Assembly: GCF_964340395.1 (NCBI RefSeq)
Contig: NC_135554.1
Coordinates: 21,970,592 to 22,015,591 of the forward strand
From: Glandiceps talaboti
Taxonomy: Eukaryota > Hemichordata > Enteropneusta > Spengelidae
Length of the DNA: 45,000 nt
Direction: 5' to 3'
Shown here piece by piece: positions 40,201 through 45,000 of the stretch. The translations under genes were made by a program, and so were the position numbers. The notes under the pieces were generated by a model that was not told the DNA's origin, did not search any database, and saw nothing but the letters and a program-made list of their open reading frames with translations. Within the stretch, counting starts at the first letter, position 1; every line of letters begins with the position of its first letter.

Positions 40201-41360
40201 CCTGCTCGTCTTCTTCAGCTTCGTCAGTCTTTTTTATCTTTACTTCGGACGTAATTCCAACCCGTACATGACGTATTTTAAGACAGTGCAGACCATGCTG
40301 GCTGTGCTCGTAGGTTCTCTTCGCGACGCTGGGGGCAGTATTTTCGCGGCGAGTCCTACTATTGCACAGGGTTTCATGGTTGTGTACATCTTTTTCGAGT
40401 CGTGGGTCTTGCTAATGCTTCTTCTCTCAGTGTTGAACATGGCATGCACAGACGCTAAATGCAGCGACGAAATCAACCGACAGGATGACATAGTTGACAT
40501 TGCACACGACTGGATGAAGGACTCTACCATGGTTGAATTCTTAACCGGTGGCACCAACAAAAAGGCTAAGAATCAGTTGAAAGGAATCGGTAAAGGTAAG
40601 AAACTGTTACAACAAAATCAGGTCATATCAATAAATATGTATATCACAGTAGATAGTTACTGTAGTCTAGCTGCTAGATCTCGGGTATTCTTCCGATACA
40701 ATACGACACACGACCTAAGGTCGCTATCGAGGATGGGCAAGCTCTCACTAGCACTGCGAACTCCGTTCGCTTATCGTATCGGAAGAAAGCCCAAACGTCT
40801 ATCAGCAAGACTAAGTATATAGTAGTCTCAAGGTTATACGTGACTTAATCCTTCTACAGAATTCAAGAATACATACCTAGTCTACATCTCTAGAATCGAT
40901 CATTGTTTGTTGTTTTCGCTACTATGTCCTTTGAAGTGGGGTTAGAATGCACGAGTCCCTTGTAAGGAAAATTGTCCTGAACTTTTAGTTTATTTTTCCC
41001 AGATATATTACGAGTCATCTTCACTTTACTTGACAGCAATCCTTTACCCAGGTTATCATTTCACAAACAAGAAGGATTATTTAAAAAAATTGAATAATTG
41101 ATTAATTCAAATAGGAGAATGAAAAAGCCGGAGACTTGAGTAAGCCTACACAGCGGGGTTTATTTTTTTCAATATTCTTTTTTTCTTAGTTGAGGGCGCT
41201 AATCAACCTATGTTACTTTTTAGGTACCGGCCGTCCTCGTTTGAATCGGAATTCCACGAAGAGACCTCAAGGGGATCCGATAAAAGACCTTGAAGTTCGT
41301 CTTTTGATAATTGAAAAGAAGACAAATATTCTGATAAAAGAGAGTGAAGATGAGAAGTAA
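17105..41360 (+). CDS. Kringle-containing polycystin-1-like receptor/channel (24 joined exons, 1873 aa)
   Basis: Coding exons: 17105-17183, 17780-18046, 22733-22751, 23125-23285, 23599-23772, 24599-24873, 25516-25653, 26093-26134, 26334-26474, 26864-26966, 27589-27701, 28088-28324, 29263-29698, 30331-30446, 30914-31135, 31711-31884, 32783-32943, 34005-34713, 35420-35552, 36306-36526, 37455-37635, 38102-38905, 40017-40595, 41224-41360. All junctions are GT-AG with matching phase and no internal stop. Domains: signal peptide, kringle (27-115), REJ (116-325), GAIN/GPS (to 795), TM1 (about 811-831), PLAT (850-965), TM2-5, then the polycystin channel module (S1 about 1255-1280, TOP domain, S2-S6 to about 1778) and a short coiled tail. 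PKD1-family proteins act at the plasma or ciliary membrane, self-cleave at the GPS and usually pair with a TRPP/PKD2 channel; that role is inferred by family. The kringle is the odd feature. Untranslated exons cannot be placed. Confidence 0.93.
17780..18046 (+). CDS. Exon 2: kringle domain
   Basis: Residues 27-115, a phase 1-1 exon holding one whole domain. Kringle hallmarks are visible: CYY at 31-33, DYVG, TCQKW at 52-56, SPQ.H, YP at 71-72, GLGDHN at 75-80, CRNP at 82-85, VWCYT at 92-96, W103 and ECNIP at 105-109. Eight cysteines are present rather than the usual six; the extra ones are C28 and C43, and the last is displaced to C115 (CNIPSPEQYC). Kringles usually bind proteins or lysine-like ligands outside the cell. 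The symmetric phase suggests insertion by exon shuffling. Confidence 0.93.
18366..18453 (+). repeat. (AATC)n microsatellite
   Basis: About 22 units, nearly perfect. Confidence 0.95.
18848..18929 (+). repeat. (TA)n microsatellite
   Basis: Near-pure AT dinucleotide tract of about 80 bp in intron 2. Confidence 0.95.
19475..19532 (+). repeat. (CTGT)n microsatellite with associated tandem pair
   Basis: About 14 units followed by GGACACGATATCTTTAAAG; the segment AGCTACTGCTAGTA is then duplicated at about 19550-19600. Compare 37149-37206, where the tract is also followed by GATATCT. Confidence 0.9.
19631..19668 (+). repeat. (TTTA)n microsatellite
   Basis: About nine units in intron 2. Confidence 0.95.
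20104..20413 (+). mobile_element. Foldback element family, copy 2 (intron 2)
   Basis: Starts ATTATTCCCC, contains TTCATTCAACC / GGCTGAATGAAGA arms and extra internal inverted repeats of the CTTAGGTCA/TGACCTAAG type, then the tail AAAAATCGGGGG and GACACGCGTTGTCGTGA. It lies in the intron between the kringle exon and exon 3. Confidence 0.8.
21443..21479 (+). repeat. (ATTA)n microsatellite
   Basis: Preceded by GCTAGCTAGCTA-like units. Confidence 0.9.
22214..22495 (+). repeat. Compound GT/TTTG/CTGT/ATGT microsatellite
   Basis: Blocks of GT, GTTT, GT, CTGT, ATGT, GT and CTGT in succession. They generate cysteine/valine and histidine/threonine open frames that are not genes. Confidence 0.95.
22733..22751 (+). 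CDS. Exon 3: 19-nt microexon opening the REJ module
   Basis: A CAG acceptor and a GTAAGT donor flank 19 coding bases. They convert incoming phase 1 to outgoing phase 2 and encode about SPELTLK, followed directly by CEGDC in exon 4. This P.LTL.C run is the usual beginning of REJ regions, and without the microexon exons 2 and 4 would not be in frame. The long intron before it (18047-22732) could hide a further exon. Confidence 0.7.
22821..22855. repeat. Perfect 35-bp palindrome in intron 3
   Basis: Arms ACATTCGTCTTTCCAAT and ATTGGAAAGACGAATGT separated by one base. It lies about 70 bp after the exon 3 donor, in the intron between exons 3 and 4. Confidence 0.85.
23125..23285 (+). CDS. Exon 4: REJ module, first part
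   Basis: Residues about 122-175. Cysteine-rich beta-type sequence (CEGDC, NCANC, YTWKLE, GLSCA) typical of the receptor-for-egg-jelly region of polycystin-1 proteins, where CxxNC and a Y.W..E core recur. Acceptor TTTACAG at 23117-23124, donor GTAAGC, outgoing phase 1. Confidence 0.85.
23599..23772 (+). CDS. Exon 5: REJ module, central part
   Basis: Residues 176-233. Shows the fibronectin-like segment L....L..STRYKVTATA, then the REJ signature PPVGGFCDVTPSYG, which is strongly conserved among polycystin-1 and PKDREJ proteins. Acceptor TTTTCAG, donor GTAATT, phases 1-1. An N-linked glycosylation motif (NQS) lies before STRYKV. Confidence 0.9.
23903..23974 (+). repeat. (GATT)n microsatellite
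   Basis: About 17 units in intron 5. Confidence 0.95.
24599..24873 (+). CDS. Exon 6: REJ module, C-terminal part
   Basis: Residues 234-325. Continues the REJ signature with SFMISCSEWGDEG, then an immunoglobulin/FN3-like stretch (ITYEIRL, GIVIFAG, VRPNLDNED, ISIFDPF). Acceptor TTATAG, donor GTACGA, phases 1-0. From here on most stalk exons are phase 0. Confidence 0.9.
25516..25653 (+). CDS. Exon 7: stalk / N-terminal GAIN region
   Basis: Residues 326-371, helical, with DDVAKEMLSDVDGL and LSLLSVNMIVELLN. Matches the alpha-helical region that begins the GAIN fold between REJ and GPS in polycystins. Acceptor GTAAG, donor GTACAG, phases 0-0. Confidence 0.8.
25919..26002 (+). repeat. (TTACA)n pentanucleotide repeat
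   Basis: About 16 units in intron 7, within a longer TTGTATTG-rich degenerate region (about 25780-26040). Confidence 0.95.
26093..26134 (+). CDS. Exon 8: short 42-nt stalk exon
   Basis: Residues 372-385 (GVIDESDKLTTGQQ), phases 0-0, acceptor TTTTTACAG and donor GTAAGA. It is in frame on its own, so it could be a cassette exon: skipping it would remove 14 residues without a frameshift. Confidence 0.7.
26334..26474 (+). CDS. Exon 9: stalk / GAIN helices
   Basis: Residues 386-432, helical and acidic (MLNATESIIQDGL, LTSYAIQTITAADDP). Phases 0-0 with donor GTACAA. Resembles the L..L...T....ELT helical repeats upstream of GPS in polycystin-1-like proteins. Confidence 0.82.
26864..26966 (+). CDS. 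Exon 10: stalk / GAIN region
   Basis: Residues 433-466, helical (EMMLTMVSSLTDILDSTI). Acceptor TTTCAG, donor GTAATG, phases 0-1. It continues the helical GAIN part from exon 9. Confidence 0.82.
27589..27701 (+). CDS. Exon 11: stalk / GAIN region
   Basis: Residues 467-504. Begins VMFTVSSNILGASL, then an acidic, glutamine/asparagine-rich linker (SEQSQPENTNGS) that ends before exon 12. Acceptor TTCCAG, donor GTCAGT, phases 1-0. Confidence 0.82.
28088..28324 (+). CDS. Exon 12: GAIN region with beta strands
   Basis: Residues 505-583. Helix (IRNLLDVVNTLLDISL), then strands around YRLKTDNLEVEVSEV and GGITIPSVAL. The IP and ALSGN.T region is the usual entry to the GAIN beta sandwich. Acceptor TTTTCAG, donor GTAAGT, phases 0-0. 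Confidence 0.85.
28623..28936 (-). mobile_element. Foldback element family, copy 3 (intron 12)
   Basis: Reverse orientation: the tail (GTCGTTCTACGTCATGACAA, then CTTTCCCCGATTTTT) comes first, then the foldback half ending TTGGAGAATAACAT. It accounts for the open frame at 28531-28782, which is therefore not a gene. Confidence 0.8.
29263..29698 (+). CDS. Exon 13: GAIN beta region
   Basis: Residues 584-728. Starts FLNFYKNPYIW, matching the conserved KNPY.W step of polycystin GAIN domains. It carries many N-linked glycosylation sites (NVS, NST, NYT, NIS, NFS), as expected for a large ectodomain. Acceptor TTCCACAG, donor GTAAGG, phases 0-1. Confidence 0.88.
30025..30260. mobile_element. Diverged relative of the 5440-6060 element (intron 13)
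   Basis: Shares GCTAAGACCCAT, a preceding TATCTGAA..AAATAAGC run and, in the other orientation, GGAGAGTCATTT. It sits between exons 13 and 14. Ends are approximate. Confidence 0.5.
30331..30446 (+). CDS. Exon 14: first half of the GPS motif
   Basis: Residues 729-767. Carries the upstream GPS elements: C751, FW at 753-754, W761 and GC at 765-766. Acceptor TTGCTAG, donor GTAAGG, phases 1-0. The motif is completed by exon 15. Confidence 0.88.
30914..31135 (+). CDS. Exon 15: GPS cleavage site and TM1
   Basis: Residues 768-841. The GPS continues with C779, C781 and H783, followed by L784|T785, the HL|T autoproteolysis site used by polycystin-1 and adhesion GPCRs; all catalytic positions are intact. 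F787 and a short stalk follow, then one hydrophobic helix (about 811-831) and a basic stop-transfer end (RRKDK). Acceptor TTTACAG, donor GTAATG, phases 0-0. Confidence 0.92.
31370..31389 (+). repeat. Poly-C tract
   Basis: About 18 consecutive C in intron 15. Confidence 0.9.
31711..31884 (+). CDS. Exon 16: PLAT domain, first half
   Basis: Residues 842-899, on the cytoplasmic side. Shows the PLAT strands YLYKVTVYTG, SGTECDVYFNIVGENG and VRCLKD. PLAT/LH2 domains bind phospholipids or proteins just after TM1 in every PKD1-type protein. Acceptor CTTTCAG, donor GTAAGT, phases 0-0. Confidence 0.92.
32783..32943 (+). CDS. Exon 17: PLAT domain, second part
   Basis: Residues 900-952. PLAT landmarks SSVHSFTL, LGELLYIHVW, AWYLERFHVIDMQ. 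The used donor is at 32944 (GTATGA), phase 2; it gives the expected continuation into SFDFVCYKWFAVD in exon 18. A second possible donor at 32930 (GTTGAG) would be phase 0 and would throw exon 18 out of frame. Confidence 0.88.
34005..34713 (+). CDS. Exon 18: end of PLAT, TM2-TM4 and start of TM5
   Basis: Residues 953-1189. PLAT ends with YKWFAVDRDD. Then a TM2 helix (CCATYLYVAMLANAMFY, about 1024-1040), TM3 (about 1061-1085), a cytoplasmic loop with a cysteine cluster at 1095-1101 and charged Lys/Glu sequence, TM4 (about 1138-1158) and the start of TM5. Glycine/tryptophan at PWWGKLIGW is typical of the polycystin-1 pre-TM4 loop. Acceptor ATTATAG (phase 2), donor GTGAGA. Confidence 0.92.
34784..34875. 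repeat. ACTTCCAACTTCC tandem array folding on itself
   Basis: Starts GGGGACTTCCGACTTCC and ends with the exact complement over 24 bp, with short CTTCCAA units between, so nearly the whole 92 bp can pair. Located 71 bp after the exon 18 donor. Confidence 0.8.
35420..35552 (+). CDS. Exon 19: TM5 and following cytoplasmic segment
   Basis: Residues 1190-1233. A hydrophobic run AIGIAALVSLLFMLFKK completes TM5, then a charged cytoplasmic linker (SETDKDTEIRKYG). Acceptor TTACAG, donor GTAAAG, phases 0-1. Confidence 0.9.
35717..36250 (+). repeat. Compound microsatellite block in intron 19
   Basis: In order: (GT)n at 35717-35764, (CTGT)n at 35875-35943, CTGC/CTGT at 35965-35993, then (CACT)n, (CCAC)n, (CA)n, (CACT)n, (CCAC)n and a long (CACT)n up to 36250. 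The final block ends about 55 bp before the exon 20 acceptor. Confidence 0.95.
36306..36526 (+). CDS. Exon 20: linker and first channel helix (TM6/S1)
   Basis: Residues 1234-1307. A basic linker (QMKRNRLKATFREF) leads into the helix FLFYIFFLLFACTIAN, then Y..YEFYYSNKAVINVL, the conserved start of the polycystin TOP domain. A 220-bp block of CACT/CCAC repeats ends only about 55 bp upstream of this acceptor. Phases 1-0. Confidence 0.92.
37149..37206 (+). repeat. (CTGC/CTGT)n microsatellite
   Basis: In intron 20, followed by GATGCGATATCTC and a moderately conserved-looking AT-rich stretch. Confidence 0.95.
37455..37635 (+). CDS. Exon 21: TOP domain, first part
   Basis: Residues 1308-1367. Reads CSVNSCYWDWLKDTVVPAI, then YYNGKPLS and MIGPVILRQVRVKRG. 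The W.W....VP and GP..LRQ.RV steps are polycystin-domain landmarks. Acceptor TTTCAG, donor GTGAGT, phases 0-1. It joins exon 20 directly, so the reading frame at 36712-36906 is intronic. Confidence 0.92.
38102..38905 (+). CDS. Exon 22: TOP domain and channel helices S2-S3
   Basis: Residues 1368-1635. DNC opens it; the polycystin signature follows with WIDRYTRGVFLE (1504-1515) and IYNPFLKLYSMVTFLVEF (1518-1535). S2 is about 1562-1582, S3 about 1598-1620. Between 1400 and 1475 is an acidic insertion that looks like a tandem repeat (PW at 1416-1417 and again at 1451-1452). Acceptor TCTCAAG, donor GTAAGT, phases 1-1. Confidence 0.93.
39176..39355. mobile_element. Foldback element with 12-13 bp flanking direct repeat (intron 22)
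   Basis: Arms of about 75 bp (GCGTGTAATATTTCATA, TTGTTGTTTTCC, CAGACTAAATATAACAA, then their complements) around a loop near 39255-39285. TGTTCTCTAGTAC flanks both ends (39164-39176 and 39356-39368). A partial diverged relative lies at about 39666-39745. Confidence 0.8.
40017..40595 (+). CDS. Exon 23: channel helices S4-S6 and pore loop
   Basis: Residues 1636-1828. S4 (about 1650-1674, ending IRLLTLYKR), S5 (about 1687-1713), pore loop around 1725-1745 with VGSLRD at 1734-1739 where PKD2 channels have the LGD filter, and S6 (about 1752-1778, ending SVLNMA). A cytoplasmic tail follows. Acceptor TTTCAG, donor GTAAGA, phases 1-1. Confidence 0.93.
40683..40795. repeat. Inverted repeat in the last intron
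   Basis: TTCTTCCGATACAATACGA (about 40689) and TCGTATCGGAAGAA (about 40774) are inverted, with CTAAGGTCGCTATC between. It explains the open frame running past the exon 23 donor. Confidence 0.6.
41224..41360 (+). CDS. Exon 24: C-terminal tail and stop codon
   Basis: Residues 1829-1873. Basic, proline-containing start (TGRPRLNRNSTKRPQG), then KDLEVRLLIIEKK, a short amphipathic heptad run. Polycystin-1 and PKD2 interact through C-terminal coiled coils, so this could be a partner site; it is short and unproven. TAA at 41358-41360. Acceptor TTTTTAG. Confidence 0.85.
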
Positions 41361-41763
41361 ACAAACACGATGGGTACAAAATACAAACTACTGTTACTGA
41401 TAACACTAGTACTTTGATATACTGGGATCAGGAGTTTCTCTCCTCCATTTACTATTCATTATAGTGTGTGTGTGAGTAGAAACTGTAGGGCAACCAATCA
41501 AATCATTTAGACTAGTTGACGTCACATAATCGGTATATAGTTTGGAATTTACCAAATATAGTCGTTGGTGGCGCGCTATACATTCCGTTAACCCACGCGA
41601 AGTTCGGCCAAAGCTGAATGTGTAGGGTGCCACTCACGTCCACGATAAAGCATCACATTTTAAACATTTACAAATATTTATTTACGATTTGTCACATTAT
41701 AAAGTAAATCGAACACTTGTGTAGAACCTCTATGGTAAGTCTGTAAGCTCATAGCTCAGATAC

Positions 41764-41769
41764 AATAAA
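41764..41769 (+). promoter_or_regulatory. Candidate polyadenylation signal for the polycystin gene
   Basis: AATAAA about 400 bp after the stop codon on the same strand, a plausible 3' UTR length. No transcript end can be seen from sequence alone. Confidence 0.4.
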
Positions 41770-41944
41770 TACCGTGGTCGTTCTTTATCAATAGTATAGG
41801 TTTGTAGATTTAAAACAGACGAATTGATTGTTCAGATTTCAAATTAGTTCTAAATTACATCACAAATGTGAAATTATCCATTTAGATTATTTGCATATAA
41901 ATTGTGTTAATGTTTTCGTAAGATTAGAATCAAGTCCAAGTGCA

Positions 41945-41947
<3 letters not shown>

Positions 41948-41990
<43 letters not shown>
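41948..41990 (+). repeat. (GT)n microsatellite
   Basis: About 21 units. Confidence 0.95.
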
Positions 41991-41992
<2 letters not shown>

Positions 41993-44097
41993 CATGTGTG
42001 GCGATTTCAGACATACACTCTAAGTGTAATTTTTTAAAGAAATAGACGTGCCTTGACTTTGCGTTATACACATGCTAGCTTATTGTGGCATTGTGAAATT
42101 TTTGAGTGGCTTTACTAACAATTTATGTATTTATAATATTTAAGGAAAACCTTACGCACGTGTCCTTGTAACACTTCGGATAATTGATAGGGTATAGTTT
42201 GGGTGAGCACGACCTCGGTCTTCTCTATTAACTATGAAATTCTGTAAAAAAAAAAGGGGGGGGGGCTCTACTGCACTTACATGTGTTCAGCCTCAGACAA
42301 ACAAAGATCAAACAACCCATTCTCTTTGTCCTGACAGATTATCAAGAAAAAGGTATAAGGATAAAGTTGTGACGTCATTATCAGAGGTTTTCCCATAAAA
42401 ATTTGCAGGAAATGGCCGGACACGTGTCAAGGCCAGTAGGGTAAAATTTCAAAGTTGAGTAAGTTACCGATGTGCCATTTTATCACCCCAAACTCATATT
42501 TAAGTTGATAACAGTAATTGATAAAGTGTATTATATTCAAGATAGAAATAAGTCTGACTGGACTAGTCACACCACTAGAGGTCTTCTGAAAGAGCCCCAT
42601 TAGGATGTTACACATATCAAAGTGTTATTGGAAAAGTGACGGAAACATGCAAATAACATAGGGAGAAGTGGCCCAGGACCATTTAATGTACAAGTATACG
42701 TAGGCTAGGCATGGATACATACTTATACTATAGCACTGCCACATGATAGCAACGTCAATTTACTGTTTATGTTTACATTTGTTGATGATTTTACAACTAT
42801 GCTAAAATTGTAAAGACAATACGTTTTAATGGTGTTGAAAATTTGGAAGCGTTCTCAGTTCTTTATTGTAAACTAGTTTGTAAGACACGACGTGTCGTTT
42901 CTCTCTAGCTCTGTCAGTCATCAGCGCTCAAAAAATAGACAGCTGACTAGGGGTGAACGACACATCGTATATGTACAGTAATAACAAACATCAAGTTGTA
43001 TATATACATTTTCAATTGCGTTTAAAATGATCACATTTTGATTCAAGCACTATAAGGTATACACCATTTTACAGGGACAATATCCAAAGTTGCACATGCT
43101 GAAAGTCTGAAGCTAAGAGTTTCATCTACAAATACTATTTTTGACATCAGCAACTTAATATTTGGTTTTTCCAGTTCCAAAATAAAGGTTTGATTCCCAT
43201 TTTTAGCAATTTCATTTTAAAAAAGTTTTTACAGAAACGAAGGGAAAATACGATTTGCAAAATCTATGGACTGACATACATAGTAGATATTATGTAATTA
43301 TCACTGGTAATTGGAGTGTAAAAAAATCCAGACATACGGCCGATGAGGGCGCCTTGTCACTGAGTGTCGCACAGCTCTCGATCGTACTTGTAAACTATGT
43401 TGGACGTAACAGGTATGAGCTCCTGACGACATTACCACATTTATTTACCACTATGAGAAAATGATATTATATCAAAACACCCATGTTTAAACCATATAGA
43501 TTCAAGATCATCCAAATTAAATTATGACTTCGAAAGCTTTTGTAGTTTTGTGAAATTCGAGTTTTGTAACACCAAAGGGCAGATATAGAATGGAATGAAA
43601 TGTAGTACAAAACAATCGAGGGATAAGGCTTAGATCTTCCCTCTGTGTGTTTGCACACCGGGTTTTCACTACAAAAAAACAGTCGCATGTGCATGTGGGC
43701 TATAATTATGAACAGTGTTGTAACTAAAACGTCGTATTTGAAGGAGTGCCAACTAATTGTTTTGATCTTGTGCAATCCGCCGAGCTAATTTTATGCGAAT
43801 ACAAAAAAAACCCCATCAAATCCGCATTTAATTTCACCAACGAATTGAAAAAATAAACTAATATCACATTGAAAAACTCCATCCATGACGTTCGACGTTT
43901 GAAATAAGTTTTTCCTTAAAGTACATTATGGATTATCCCTCTCACCCCAGAAATGTCATCGCATATTTAAACGTTTTTCCTCTATTTGAGAGTCAGAAGG
44001 GACTATAATCTTTACGAACCTTCTTGCACCAGATAGCCGTTCAATTCAACAGGAAAGTTTAGTGTGTTTTGCCCTGTAATAATTCATTGCGTTTCCC

Positions 44098-44307
44098 TTA
44101 GGCTGTCGACAGTCGTTCGTGCCTTTTTTTGCTACGTTTCATCTAAAACAAAGTCGTCGCCTCGCTCCGTTGCACTGAATACTAACGCGTACTAATTGAA
44201 GCAGCGAGTCTTCGGCTTTATAGTAGTGTTCCGGATCGGAGCGAGGCGACGACTTTCGTTTTATATAAAACGTAGCAAAAAAGGCACGAACGACTGTCGA
44301 CAGTGTA
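44098..44307. mobile_element. Foldback transposon with 8-bp target duplication
   Basis: Long near-perfect inverted arms (CTGTCGACAGTCGTTCGTGC, then TTTGCTACGTTT and GTCGTCGCCTCGCTCCG) around a short loop. Flanked by CGTTTCCC at 44090-44097 and 44308-44315. An 8-bp duplication is typical of hAT-type elements. No coding capacity. Confidence 0.85.
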
Positions 44308-44490
44308 CGTTTCCCCGAGCTTTACGAGCACGTTCTCAAAACAGGTAGATTGAAAGATTCTATGTTGTATACACGAAGAGGAACGCCGCCAACGACGAAT
44401 CTGTCAAATCTCAGTCTACACAACATATAATCCCTGCATATAATGGTATATACATGTATGACGGTATCTACCATATGTATGCATTGTGTT

Positions 44491-44584
44491 ATCCTAGCCT
44501 GTTTACATCGCGAGATGTGATTTTGTTTCGCTAGCTTGGTGAGACAGTGGACCAAAATCACAGATCGTGATTAAACAGGCTAAC
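44491..44584. mobile_element. Small hairpin element
   Basis: TAGCCTGTTTACATCGCGAG and its imperfect complement ending TAAACAGGCTA, with GTGATTTTG/CAAAATCAC arms inside. Probably a small MITE; no clear target duplication. Confidence 0.6.
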
Positions 44585-45000
44585 ATCATAGTGTATATCG
44601 AGGCATATAAAACCGAGCGATGACGTGGTGTCCATTCATTGCAAACTGAAAATCTCTATTCTTTCTGTTTTTTGAAATTGATACTTTTACAATCAGCACT
44701 ACACCCAATATACGTTAAATACGTCACCAGGGGAGTCCTTATCATCCTTTAGTGGAAATGGATGATAAGAGCGAGCGCCCACAACGGCTGATCTATCAGT
44801 CTACAAATGTATTCTTCTGATTGAAGTATGTATTATTCAAACTTGGTTATTGTATGATCACGGTTGTAAAAATGAAATAAAGCACATCACCCACCATTCT
44901 CGAGAGTAAATTGTATGTGTGTGTGTGTGTGTAAATGAGTCATCAATATGATAAATATACGAGGCGGTTAAGTCATTAATTAAAACGGCATGGGCTAACT
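44585..45000. other. Right end of the window, no gene recognised
   Basis: A short perfect hairpin CTTATCATCC/GGATGATAAG at about 44737-44768 and a (GT)n tract at 44916-44932. AATAAA at about 44876. Confidence 0.5.

Larger units (their letters stand above)
41361..44089. other. 3' flank, no gene recognised
   Basis: Contains the candidate polyadenylation signal, a GT tract, a G-run at 42254-42266 and a weak hairpin at about 42885-42970 (ACGACGTGTCGTT / AACGACACATCGT). Open frames are short and unsupported. Confidence 0.55.

Overview
This is an AT-rich window from a eukaryotic, almost certainly invertebrate animal, nuclear genome. The evidence is GT-AG introns in matched phases, abundant microsatellites, small inverted-repeat transposons, a degraded Tx1/L1-like LINE, and a polycystin-family receptor-channel gene. 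Phylum cannot be decided from the sequence; a marine invertebrate (lophotrochozoan, hemichordate or lancelet type) fits the gene content.

The main gene is on the + strand from about 17105 to 41360. I could join 24 coding exons with consistent splice phases into one frame of 5622 nt (1873 aa plus stop). In order the protein has: signal peptide (1-26), an N-terminal kringle domain (27-115), a REJ module (about 116-325), a GAIN-type stalk ending in a complete GPS motif with an intact HL|T cleavage site (L784|T785), a first transmembrane helix, an intracellular PLAT domain (about 850-965), four more helices, then a polycystin extracellular (TOP) domain within the six-helix channel module and a short coiled tail. 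This is the 11-helix PKD1-family plan, but carrying a kringle at the N-terminus.

Upstream (1-17104) there is no other clear gene except a pair of exon-like segments at 1253-1331 and 1769-2044. They have a signal peptide and phase-1 junctions and could be an alternative 5' end of the polycystin gene or the start of an unfinished or decayed gene. The rest of this flank is transposon debris and tandem repeats: an AT-rich foldback and a 62-bp direct repeat (1-744), two copies of a TIR element (4478-4780 and 14529-14836), a nested inverted repeat (about 5440-6060), a 5'-truncated LINE with a perfect 15-bp target duplication (8091-9461), a large CT tract (10848-10984) and a 28-bp minisatellite of about 45 copies (11943-13235).

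The introns are rich in microsatellites and small foldback elements. One foldback family has three copies (15361-15649, 20104-20413, 28623-28936), two of them inside introns. The 3' flank (41361-45000) has no coding gene I can support, but holds a clean foldback transposon with an 8-bp target duplication (44098-44307) and a second hairpin (44491-44584).
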